Origin: Corynebacterium glucuronolyticum DSM 44120
Lineage (GTDB): Bacteria > Actinomycetota > Actinomycetes > Mycobacteriales > Mycobacteriaceae
NCBI RefSeq assembly: GCF_030440595.1
Contig: NZ_CP047452.1
Span: forward strand, 1-64,000
Direction: 5' to 3'
DNA: 64,000 bases
The notes beneath the pieces are model-generated. The model did no database searches, was not told where the DNA came from, and worked only from the letters and a program-made list of their open reading frames with translations. Shown piece after piece: positions 55,901-63,303 of this stretch (positions within the stretch are counted from its first letter, which is position 1; each line of letters opens with the position of its first letter). Both the position numbers and the translations under genes were made by a program.

Positions 55901-58900
55901 CGTTGTGTACGCCCCGTTCGTGGTGAACCTCACCAATAACTACGAGGCCACGCCCGTCTACCCGCCCAAGACGGTGGTCCCCGGCGAGACGGTGACGAGC
56001 CCGCTCAACCTGGACAAGCCCGATGATGTGAACGTGTCGGCCAATGATCCGTACGCTATTGAGGCATCGGATACGGTCAAGCCCACCGGCAATAACAACC
56101 AGTTTGGCAACCCCGAGTACGCGGTGACCACCGACCACGGCACGTGGACGGTGAGCCTTGATAAAGACGGCAACGTTGTTGCCACCGCTCCTAAGGAGGC
56201 CCAGCCCGGCGATATGGTGTCGGTGCCTGTGAAGGTCACCTACGCCGATGGCACCACGGACGTGAGCTCTGCGGAGATCAACGTCGCTGCTCAGCCCACC
56301 CGTCCGATCCCCTTCACGGTGGAGTACAGGTACGATCCTACGGTTGAGTCGGGGACGTACAAGACCGAAACCGTCGGCAAGCCCGGTCTCGCTGAGCTTC
56401 AAAACGGCGAGTGGGTGACCACCAAAGAGGCCGTCAACGAGGTTGTCGTCGTGGGCACCAAGCCAGCTCAAGATTCTGTCTCCTGGACGGTGCCCGTGCC
56501 CTACCAGACGGTCCTGCGCGAGAACAAGGACCTTAAGCCCGGCGAGACCCGGGTGGTCCAGAAGGGCCAGAATGGCGAGCTGAAAAAGACGGTGAACTTC
56601 GAGGCCACCGGCGGGAAGGCGACGTCGACAAGCGAGGAGACCACTAAGGACGCCGTCCAGGAGATCATTGAGTACGGCCCCAAGGCCGGTGCCACCGAGC
56701 TCGTCACCACCACCACCAAGCCGGTCCCCTTCACCACTGAGGTCACCGTCGACCCGGACCTCGCCCCCGGTCAAAAGGTTGTTGTCCAGGCTGGTGTCCT
56801 CGGTGAGGATACGGAGACGTCCACTCAGAAGCTTGTCGACGGCGAACCCAGCGGCGATCCGCAAGTGACAACCAAGCGGACAAAAGAGCCCGTGAACGAG
56901 AAGGTTCGTGTCGGTGCGCTGACTGCGAATAAGAATGTCACCGTCACCGATGTCGATATCGCCTATGAAACCCAGATAGTCTTCGATCCGTCGATGGATG
57001 CGGGAACCCAGGAGGTAGCCCAAGCCGGCAAGCCGGGTGTTCTCCGTATCACCACCACCAACACCATCGAAAACTCCGTGGTCACCGACACTCAGTCCAC
57101 CCAGGAACGGGTGACCGAGCCTACCCCGGAGATCATCCGCGTTGGCACCAAGGGCGCAACCCCCACCTGGACTAGGTCCACGGCCTATGGCGTGAAGGTA
57201 GTGGAGGATCCGAGCCTGCCCGCAGGCGAGCACCGCGTGGATCCGGGTGTGCCCGGTGAGACAAAGTTCACGCTCGGAGACGACGGCGAGGTAACAAAGA
57301 CCGTGGTGACCGAGCCTAAGGACGAGGTCATCACCATCGGTACCGGAGAAAAGCAGACCGAGATAACCGAGGCGGTCACCTCACCTGTTCCGTTTAACAC
57401 CAAGGTGATCTTCGATGACACGCTGGCAGCCGGCACCGTGATCACCGATGCCGAGGGTGCCAACGGCGAGGAGGTCACCACCAAGGTGTGGAAGCTTGTC
57501 AATGGCGAGAAACAGGGCGACCCCACCACCACCACCGTGAAGACCGCCGATCCGGTCGACCGCGTCCTCCGCGTAGGGACAAAGTCGGTGAACATCCCGC
57601 CCACCTACGCCAAGGTGGACCAGCAGCCTGGCACCTCCGCCGAGGTTCCGGTCTTTGAGAAGTCCGTCTTCCCCGAGGGCGCGTCCTATGAGATCGATCC
57701 CTCCTGGAAGCCCGGCATTGACGGCTGGACCGCCACCGTCGATGAGAACGGCACGGTGACCTCCAACGCACCCAAGACCGCCAAGCCCGGCGATAGCGTT
57801 GTCATCCCCGTGAAGGTGACCTTCAAGGATGGCACCAGCACTCTCGTCCCGGCGATGGCCGGAATTCCCGCCAACCCCAACAATGAGTCCACCCGCGTTC
57901 AGTACGAGGTGGAGAGCGTGAACCCGGGCGAGCAGGTCACCAACCAGGCTGACCCGCAGGGCACCGAGAACACCTTCGAGGTTCCCGCCACGGTCAAGGG
58001 CTGGACGGTATCCGTTGATGATAACGGTAACGTCACCGCCACCGCCCCGAAGGACGCCCAGCCTGGCGATTACGTCAAGGTCCCGGTCACCGTCACGCCG
58101 AAGGACGGTAGCGCTTCCTACACCTCTTACGCCGTGTTTACCGTCCTCGGCGGTGGCACCCCGAGTACGCCGGACAATCCGACCGTTCCGGACAAGCCGA
58201 TTGTTGAGCGCACTCCCACCTATCCGTCGCAGGTGATCACCACCGATAGTGGCAAGACGGTCACCATCCCGGTGTTCTCTGGCCACAAGGACGGCAACAC
58301 CTACGAGCTGGGTAAGATCCCCGAGGGTTGGACAGCGACCATCGACAAGGACACCGGCGAGCTCCAGGTCACGCCTCCGGAGACCGCCAAGGATTCTGTG
58401 GTGGAGATCCCTGTCAAGGTAACCACCCCCGATGGTCACGAGCTCATCACCACCGTGGTGGTCACCGACCAGCGAAAAGGCAGCACCCCGAAGCCGAACC
58501 CGGATGCTTCCGGCTCGTCCGAGGAGCAGGTGCAGCGCTGCTTTGCCAACGCCTTCGCCACCAACAGCCCGATCCTCTGGCTCCTGCCGGTTGCCATCCT
58601 GGCGGCCATTGGCGGCCCGATCTCCCAGGCCCTCCAGCCGCAGATCAACGCCGCCAACGCCCAGTTCAACGCCCTGGTCCGCCAGTACCAGGAGCAGTTT
58701 GACAGGCACCACGATAACTGGGGCGACCACGGCCGCCACGGCCGCCGCGATGATCGCCCGGAGTGGATGCGCGAGGCCCAGGCCCAGATCGATGCCCAGA
58801 TCCAGGCCATCAACCAGCAGTTCGCCCCGCTTGGCGAGCAGCTCAGGCCGCTTGGCTACGCCCTCGGTGCCCTCGGCATCGTGGCCCTTGCCTCCACCCT

Positions 58901-59075
58901 CATCGCCCAGGCCTGCCAGCCCGAAGGGTTCGACCACGGAATGACCATCCTCGGCTCTTCCGAAGAAACCCAGAATGGCTCCTCGGAGCAGGGCAAGGAT
59001 AACAAAAGTTCCTCCTCCGACAAGGGCAAGATCTATGACGCGATCATGAACGGTTCCTCCGACAAGAAGAACTAG
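52953..59075 (+). CDS. Giant repeat surface protein (Rib-like and G5-like domains)
   Basis: 2040 residues. Signal peptide about 1-38 (VISVISSISLALGTLTAVPP AFA). Unique N-terminal region to about 485. Six Rib/alpha-like repeats of about 100 residues follow to about 1110, each ending like YPDGTTDVVEAPF after KDGxVTATPPxxAxPG. Next come six G5-like repeats of about 70-80 residues (1115-1545, e.g. PVPFTTEVTVDPDLAPG), then three more Rib-like repeats (1549-1830). The end has two hydrophobic helices (about 1873-1893 and 1969-1987) around a Gln/His/Asp-rich segment, then a Ser/Lys tail. No LPXTG: it is probably anchored in membrane or mycomembrane by these helices. Likely an adhesin. GTG start. Confidence 0.88.
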   Translation: METKGGSSAPKPRRRVISVISSISLALGTLTAVPPAFAAELVGEDITAKQSDTFIEKNKQKVSDISGNGSCVVEFVKPLDAKPRAGLELFTINPSNDLPDKKSFGFQYRITNSQDRTFANLTVSDSGRFPVTPGEIPAMAEGSELGTNTGFPKVNRESTKPIGVTTRGGQRNINLAESFSEDDVKNMATPDGIISAWKSQYTADNPRLKAFETDSTIVTAQVNPWPSEQVNCSPITIDWSNVDKAVIKPGEQVKIGTINADDDSLSRIKVSAKTQRGSYAGEVRRDGKDLYYTWPKFIGEKWADDDTVSFTAVALPRNLEQLKAAATDPVNNEDGDDTYVYQSSIDLLERYNKANEISTHTITTDDEKYHDPQYDPSQVQIISGITDGKPATSAQSVTFTGIKDKIADLVKNQLATVELDTELVQPGWKAEFVDPDKGDYTVKVTAPFGGGEPRPGTFSQPVVKVTYTNGSVDSIPLLAIVKPNNTQVTDVTYPTEPATGLQGAELTQPVALKRILGKGSPVKPTSYEVVPGSYPEGWTVTVDADGTVHATSPKDAPNNSSITPKVKATYPDGTTDVVEAPFQVVTSIKVPDYGSTAGVVKDELSLTPVEPKNGLSGKPDDAMPTSYSFQDGATETTIGDWKVAVDPTTGVISTTVPDTALPGAFLTVPVVAHYAGGVADQTITGTFRVNGKGDGKDAAEYVERVTTAGNPVESTIRTQLSDPKLAKYELPKKLPQGWTVTVDESGTVTATPPKDAQPGDSATIKVSVSYPDGTKALVPAEFTVVGADKDANDPSYATVSGKPGTSTTSKVDTTRMHALSEPKYSIITDPNEPGYIAPPRNITWDMVKIDEKTGVITTPISDKAVPGSSADIPVKVTYKDGSTDTTFATVVVVGDQSRVYSPVYNQSTTTPGNAVTSNITQGSQPPVRDLQPTTPYEVPSDINGWKVSVDKDGKVTATPPANARPGNHIDVPVTVHYQDGSSDVVYAPFVVNLTNNYEATPVYPPKTVVPGETVTSPLNLDKPDDVNVSANDPYAIEASDTVKPTGNNNQFGNPEYAVTTDHGTWTVSLDKDGNVVATAPKEAQPGDMVSVPVKVTYADGTTDVSSAEINVAAQPTRPIPFTVEYRYDPTVESGTYKTETVGKPGLAELQNGEWVTTKEAVNEVVVVGTKPAQDSVSWTVPVPYQTVLRENKDLKPGETRVVQKGQNGELKKTVNFEATGGKATSTSEETTKDAVQEIIEYGPKAGATELVTTTTKPVPFTTEVTVDPDLAPGQKVVVQAGVLGEDTETSTQKLVDGEPSGDPQVTTKRTKEPVNEKVRVGALTANKNVTVTDVDIAYETQIVFDPSMDAGTQEVAQAGKPGVLRITTTNTIENSVVTDTQSTQERVTEPTPEIIRVGTKGATPTWTRSTAYGVKVVEDPSLPAGEHRVDPGVPGETKFTLGDDGEVTKTVVTEPKDEVITIGTGEKQTEITEAVTSPVPFNTKVIFDDTLAAGTVITDAEGANGEEVTTKVWKLVNGEKQGDPTTTTVKTADPVDRVLRVGTKSVNIPPTYAKVDQQPGTSAEVPVFEKSVFPEGASYEIDPSWKPGIDGWTATVDENGTVTSNAPKTAKPGDSVVIPVKVTFKDGTSTLVPAMAGIPANPNNESTRVQYEVESVNPGEQVTNQADPQGTENTFEVPATVKGWTVSVDDNGNVTATAPKDAQPGDYVKVPVTVTPKDGSASYTSYAVFTVLGGGTPSTPDNPTVPDKPIVERTPTYPSQVITTDSGKTVTIPVFSGHKDGNTYELGKIPEGWTATIDKDTGELQVTPPETAKDSVVEIPVKVTTPDGHELITTVVVTDQRKGSTPKPNPDASGSSEEQVQRCFANAFATNSPILWLLPVAILAAIGGPISQALQPQINAANAQFNALVRQYQEQFDRHHDNWGDHGRHGRRDDRPEWMREAQAQIDAQIQAINQQFAPLGEQLRPLGYALGALGIVALASTLIAQACQPEGFDHGMTILGSSEETQNGSSEQGKDNKSSSSDKGKIYDAIMNGSSDKKN

Positions 59076-59098
59076 TTCACCAGCTGCATAGACTCACA

Positions 59099-59137
59099 GG
59101 CGTGGTCACCATCTCATTGGTGGCCACGCCTTTTCTT
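59099..59137 (+). terminator. Terminator after the surface protein gene
   Basis: A 13-bp perfect inverted repeat GGCGTGGTCACCA (59099-59111) / TGGTGGCCACGCC (59118-59130) is followed by TTTTCTT. Confidence 0.92.
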
Positions 59138-59570
59138 ATTCCCCATGTTGTTTTTAAACCTCCACGTTGAACCGCCTACTTACACCAGCCGCTTTCATGC
59201 CGCTTTCAGCCAAAAAATAGGTCTTTGTTTCCACCGGGTCGTGACATCCCCTACGCACTCAAGGTCACGCGCACGCTGGCGATCCAACGAGCGGAGTGCG
59301 CAACGGCGCACTGTTTGCCTGATCATTCCCGGTCATGTTGGCGTGCGCATAAACTGAAACCCGTATAAGCCCGAGTGTGTTTGTTAGTGCGCAACGGCGC
59401 ACTCGTGCTCCACGTGTCGCGCTATGGCATCGGCGCTTCTAAGAACGGTAGTTTTCTTGCACCTCTGGAAACCCCGATATCGTTAGAACCGAGGACTGTA
59501 AACCGGTAACAAATTAGAGGCTCAAGAAAGATTACCGCGCTTTAGCACCCCCAAAACCCCAGAAACCCCC
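59138..59570. other. Gene-free region with two identical 18-bp hairpins
   Basis: No gene on either strand. AGTGCGCAACGGCGCACT occurs at 59295-59312 and 59386-59403 (91-bp period). Each copy is a 7-bp hairpin with loop AACG. The rest is unremarkable. Confidence 0.6.
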
Positions 59571-59606
59571 AAAAGCCCCAGACCCGGCAAAAACCAGGTC
59601 CAGGGC
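59571..59606 (-). terminator. Terminator of the yhgE-ATPase operon
   Basis: On the minus strand GCCCTGGACCTGG pairs fully (three G-T pairs) with CCGGGTCTGGGGC and runs into TTTT (complement of 59571-59574), 19 nt after the yhgE stop. Confidence 0.8.
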
Positions 59607-59624
59607 CTTAAATACAACCGGGGT

Positions 59625-61676
59625 CTAGAGTGTGAGCTCGGGGTGGAGGTCCTTGCGCATCATGACGCGCTCGCGGTAGTTGGAAAGCACGGTGATGAGG
59701 ATGCCGCCGATGAGGAGGCCGAGGAGTACCCACATGGCCGTTTCCGGCCGCGGGTCGCCGGGGAAGTTGCCTACGAGGACGTGGCGGAGCAGGTCGGTGG
59801 AGTACCGCATCGGATCCCAGGTGTGGACCCATTGGATAAACCCTGGTTGCACCTCCGGCGGGTAGAGGCCGTTGGAGGAGACCAGCTGCAGGGACATGAG
59901 CGCCATGACGATGACTCTGCCCACGGTGGCGCCGAAGAAGGAGTAGATGGATAGGACCACCATGTTGAAGGCGGCGCCGATGAATACCAGTGCGCCTACA
60001 TATTGCAGTGGGTGGGCGGGTTCGATGCCGATGAGTTCAGTCTGCACGAGTGCGAGGAGCAGGGCCTGGATGGTGCCCACGATGAGCCCGGGGACCATGA
60101 TCGTCAGCGCCGCGCGCAGAGGTGAGGTGCCGGAGTCGATGGCGCGCCTGTTGATGGGTTTGAGCACCATGTACAGGATGAGGGAGCCGAGCCACAGGGA
60201 CAGTGAGAGGAAGAAGGGGGAGAGCCCCACGCCAAAGGTGGTGAGCGTGTCGGCCACGAGGTTCTTCCCTACGGGGTGGCTGCCGGCCGTAGCGGCGTCT
60301 TCGCGCGTGGCGTCGTCGTCAAAGCGGGGGAGTTTCTCGGCGCCCTCAGACAGGGAGAGCGCGAGTGTTCCCGCGCCGTCGTCGAGGCGGACGGCGCCGT
60401 CGCTCAGGTCGCCCAGTCCCACGACGAGCTGGTCGGATCCGGCGGCGAGTTGGGAGGTTCCGTCGGCAAGCTGGTGGGTGCCCACCACGAGCCGCTGGGT
60501 GCCGTCGGTGAGAGTTGTGGTGCCGGCGAGCAGGGTGCCGGAGCCGTCTTTGAGCCTGGTGAGCCCGTCGACAAGCGATCGTGCGCCCTGGGTGGCCTGG
60601 TCAATGCCTAAGCGGTAGTCGGCGGTGGGATCGCCGAGCTGGTAGGCGAGCTGGTGGGCGCCGTCGCGCAGGGCGGCGATCTGGCCGAGCGAGCCATTGG
60701 TGGTGATGGAGTCGCGGGTGGCGCGGACCTGGGCGGCCAGGCCGTGCGCCTCGGGGTAGGGGAGCGCGTCGAGCTGGTCAGCTGCCTGATTAAGCTGGGC
60801 GACGATGCCGTCCACCCCGGCGGCGAACCCGGTGAGGGTGTCCACGCCGCCGGAGATTTTACCTGCGCCGTCGCCGAGCTGGGCGGTGGCGCCTTGGAGT
60901 TTGGTGAGTCCCCCGGATAGCTGCGTGGCGCCGTCGAGCGCGGTGCCAAGACCGCCGTCGAGTTGCGCGGCGCCGTCGTGAAGCTTCCCCGCGCCGGCGT
61001 CTAGTTCGTCGGCACCGCTGGCGAGACGTGCTGCGCCGTGTGCTGCTTCGCCGAGTTTCTCGTTAAGCGTCCCCGCGCCGGATTTCGCCTTGTCGGCGCC
61101 GTCGTGGAGCTGACCTGCGCCATCGGCGAGTTGACCTGCGCCGTCGACGGCCTTGTCCATCCCCTCGCCCACGGTGTTGAACCCCACGAGCAGCTGGTCC
61201 ACCACCTCGTGCGAGACGGTGGTGGAGATGGTGTCGGCCATGAGTGTGGTCGCCTGGTTCCCCAGCATGCTGGTGATAAATCCGTTGGCGTTGTTGAGCG
61301 TCACGGCAAGCGTCGCCTGGTGCGGGTTGTCGGATTTGATGCTGGTGACCGAATCGGTGAAGTTGCTGGGGATCTCCATCCCCAGGTAGTAGGTTCCGTC
61401 GGCGATGCCCTTCTCGGCGTCCTCGGGGCTCACCACGTGGAAGTCCATCTCGTTGGATTCCACGAGCTTGTCGGCCACGGTTTGCCCCTTGTCGCCCTCG
61501 TCGGAGTTGACAATGGCTACTGGCACCTTGTGCAGGTTGCCGAGCGGGTCGGCGTAGCTCCACACGAATAGGCCACCGAACAGCAGCGGCAGGATGGAGA
61601 CCACGAGGAAGGCGAGCGGCGGGATGACGCCGTGCCCAAAGCGCCTGGCGTTTGTTCCAAGATGAAATGCACCCAT
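59625..61676 (-). CDS. YhgE/Pip-family membrane protein
   Basis: 683 residues. One N-terminal helix (VIPPLAFLVVSILPLLFGGL) is followed by a large outer domain starting DPLGNLHKVPVAIVNSDEGD. Next is a long helical stalk of LxxGAxxLxxG heptad-like repeats (about residues 175-430). Five or six C-terminal helices resemble ABC-2 permeases (LILYMVLKPINRRAIDSGTS, ALTIMVPGLIVGTIQALLLA, RVIVMALMSLQLVSSNGLYP). Relatives include the phage infection protein and ESX/EsaA-type channels. The ATPase-like gene ends 4 nt upstream, suggesting an exporter. A decayed paralogue is at 31065. Confidence 0.88.
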   Translation of the reverse strand: MGAFHLGTNARRFGHGVIPPLAFLVVSILPLLFGGLFVWSYADPLGNLHKVPVAIVNSDEGDKGQTVADKLVESNEMDFHVVSPEDAEKGIADGTYYLGMEIPSNFTDSVTSIKSDNPHQATLAVTLNNANGFITSMLGNQATTLMADTISTTVSHEVVDQLLVGFNTVGEGMDKAVDGAGQLADGAGQLHDGADKAKSGAGTLNEKLGEAAHGAARLASGADELDAGAGKLHDGAAQLDGGLGTALDGATQLSGGLTKLQGATAQLGDGAGKISGGVDTLTGFAAGVDGIVAQLNQAADQLDALPYPEAHGLAAQVRATRDSITTNGSLGQIAALRDGAHQLAYQLGDPTADYRLGIDQATQGARSLVDGLTRLKDGSGTLLAGTTTLTDGTQRLVVGTHQLADGTSQLAAGSDQLVVGLGDLSDGAVRLDDGAGTLALSLSEGAEKLPRFDDDATREDAATAGSHPVGKNLVADTLTTFGVGLSPFFLSLSLWLGSLILYMVLKPINRRAIDSGTSPLRAALTIMVPGLIVGTIQALLLALVQTELIGIEPAHPLQYVGALVFIGAAFNMVVLSIYSFFGATVGRVIVMALMSLQLVSSNGLYPPEVQPGFIQWVHTWDPMRYSTDLLRHVLVGNFPGDPRPETAMWVLLGLLIGGILITVLSNYRERVMMRKDLHPELTL

Positions 61677-61679
61677 TTT

Positions 61680-62321
61680 TTATCGCTCCCTCAGGTCGAT
61701 GATGGTATCTGCAATGTGATAGGCGTCGGGGTTGACCGACGAGGCGATGACGGGGAGTTTCTCCGCCACGGCCTTGAGGTTTGTTAAAAGCTCGTCGCGC
61801 AGGTCGACGGCGCGGAGCTGGTCGATGTCGTCCACGATGAGCAGGTCGGCGTCGGGTCTCGCAATAAGCGCGCACAGCACGCGCACGCGGATTCGGTCAA
61901 TAACCCGCAGGTTGCCAATCGCGGTTTTTGGGTCGATGTCGAGCGCCAGTGGCTCAAGCCACGGCTCGGCGAGCGCGTGGCTCATCGGGTCCTTAGGTGT
62001 CGGCTTGTACCACGGTTGCGCCCACGCTATTTGTTCCCTGATGGTCTCCTTCGCACTGGTTGCGCGTTCCAGGGTGTCAATCTCCGGGGCGCCGGCGAGC
62101 GCCACGCGCTTGAACAGTTTCCTGGGCCCGAGGGTTTCTCCGCCTAACGCCACGCTTCCCGCGCGGGGCCGGACGCGGCCACCGAGGATGAGACTCAACT
62201 CGGTGGCATGGGACTCTCGCCCCTGGATGAGGAGGGTGAGGCCCTCGGTGACATCCATGGTGATGGGCGGGCGGTCGTCGGCCACCTGCAAATCACGTGC
62301 TGAAATTACAGCTTCGTCCAT
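61680..62321 (-). CDS. ABC ATPase-like protein lacking a canonical Walker A
   Basis: 213 residues from ATG 62321 with AGGAG upstream. The fold follows ABC ATPases: TLLIQGRESHATELSLILGG at the P-loop position, GRVRPRAGSVALGGETLGP, a region where LSGGQ is expected (IGNLRVIDRIRVRVLCALIA), Walker B DADLLIVDDIDQL, and a switch-like ASSVNPDA. The P-loop lacks the GxxGxGK(S/T) Lys, and the signature and Walker B Glu are not canonical. It ends 4 nt before yhgE and is divergent from tetR. It may have lost ATP hydrolysis, or may bind nucleotide differently. Confidence 0.75.
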   Translation of the reverse strand: MDEAVISARDLQVADDRPPITMDVTEGLTLLIQGRESHATELSLILGGRVRPRAGSVALGGETLGPRKLFKRVALAGAPEIDTLERATSAKETIREQIAWAQPWYKPTPKDPMSHALAEPWLEPLALDIDPKTAIGNLRVIDRIRVRVLCALIARPDADLLIVDDIDQLRAVDLRDELLTNLKAVAEKLPVIASSVNPDAYHIADTIIDLRER

Positions 62322-62388
62322 TCTTACTCCTCTAACCGGAGATTCCACTATCACTTACGGTTGTACTATAGTTACGCCTGTCCCAAAG

Positions 62389-62399
62389 ACTTGTCAAGT
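62389..62399. promoter_or_regulatory. Candidate TetR operator
   Basis: The palindrome ACTTGTCAAGT lies between the divergent ATPase-like and tetR genes, directly before the tetR ribosome binding site. The duplicate module has the related AGTCTGTCAAGTAGGA at the same place (near 32406-32420), and the shared TGTCAAGTAGGA supports conservation. Confidence 0.4.
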
Positions 62400-62413
62400 A
62401 GGAAGGATAGTTC

Positions 62414-62977
62414 ATGCGAGCAGACGCTGCGAGACGGCGCCAGGCCATCATCGACGCAGCCTGCGACGTCTTTCGTCATGTCCCCGCAGGTGAAATCACC
62501 CTCGATGACATCGCGTGCCGCGCGGGCGTGGGCATCGCCACCCTCTACCGCAACTTCCCCACCCGCCACGATCTCGACGTAGCCTGCGGTTACTATCTTC
62601 TCGACGGCCTCCGCGAACGCATCCTTCGACTCTCCCGCGAATTCGACGCGGACCCCCGCGGAAAGTGGTTGGACTTTGTCTGGGGCCTGGTCAACGACGG
62701 CATCGGCACGCTTGTCACCGTCCTCGCCCCCGAGGATCCGGCGCTCATCCCCGCCGGTGTCTCCGCCAAGCGTGAGGAGCTCATCGAGCTCATGAACGGT
62801 TTCCTCACCCAGGCCGAGCGTGCCGGGCTCGTCCCCCCGGGCCTTGGCTCCGATAAGCTCGCCGCCGAGCTCGTGGTGGTGTGCCGCCCCATGAGCCGCT
62901 CCCTTTCAAGCCTCGACCCCACCGTCCGCGACCGGCTGGTCCAGCGCCTCCTCTACTGCTGGGAAAACGAGCGCTAG
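62414..62977 (+). CDS. TetR-family regulator, copy 2
   Basis: 187 residues, same length as and closely similar to the copy at 32427. HTH segment EITLDDIACRAGVGIATLYR; ligand domain ending DPTVRDRLVQRLLYCWENER. AGGAAGGA precedes ATG 62414. It is divergent from the ATPase-yhgE operon, the normal position for a local repressor. The 3' end overlaps the crtB relic by 4 nt. Confidence 0.9.
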   Translation: MRADAARRRQAIIDAACDVFRHVPAGEITLDDIACRAGVGIATLYRNFPTRHDLDVACGYYLLDGLRERILRLSREFDADPRGKWLDFVWGLVNDGIGTLVTVLAPEDPALIPAGVSAKREELIELMNGFLTQAERAGLVPPGLGSDKLAAELVVVCRPMSRSLSSLDPTVRDRLVQRLLYCWENER

Positions 62978-63180
62978 CTGCGCAGCGCCCGCGCGATAAT
63001 GGCCGCCTTCTCAAGTGTTGGCACCGAGGCGCGCCGGGCTAGGAGCTCCTGAGGTGTCATCTCCTCTAAGCGGTCGGTGCGCCGGTCGTAGATCCCGCAC
63101 GCCCACCCGTGCCCCCCTTGGTAGCTTGTCGACGTCTCCCTCGGCCACCGCGAAATCCTCACGAATATCGGTGATGATGG
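62974..63180 (-). pseudogene. Relic of a second phytoene synthase gene
   Basis: Minus strand, from about 63180: DIREDFAVAEGDVDKLPRGA RVGVR matches residues about 205-230 of the intact crtB product (RADLAEATPTIEELPRGARV). After a frameshift, CGIYDRRTDRLEEMTPQELL and ARRASVPTLEKAAIIARALR match its last 40 residues. Everything upstream is gone. Confidence 0.8.
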
Positions 63181-63303
63181 CGTTTTTGATTCTAAGGTTG
63201 GGGTTCGCTCTCTGAGGTATGTTCCGTTTTGGGCAGAAACCAAGGACTCAGAGTGAGCCGGTGTACCTTACAAGGCCTACAAACCTGGACTACTCTAAGA
63301 AAG
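63181..63303. other. Spacer before the HsdR gene end
   Basis: About 120 bp without a gene, between the crtB relic and the C-terminus of the converging or incoming hsdR gene. No clear terminator. Confidence 0.5.

Noticed and set aside
53979-57233. 1084-codon open frame on the minus strand
   Set aside because: Lies wholly antisense to the repeat surface protein; low-complexity composition and repeat spacing mirror the sense gene. A product of high GC and repeats.
52953-58500. CRISPR-like direct repeats
   Set aside because: The repeats are in-frame protein repeats of 70-100 codons with diverged DNA, not short identical repeats with spacers. No CRISPR array or cas gene was seen in the window.
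58480-59075. LPXTG sortase signal in the surface protein
   Set aside because: No LPxTG-like motif is present; the C-terminus has two hydrophobic helices and a Ser/Lys tail instead.
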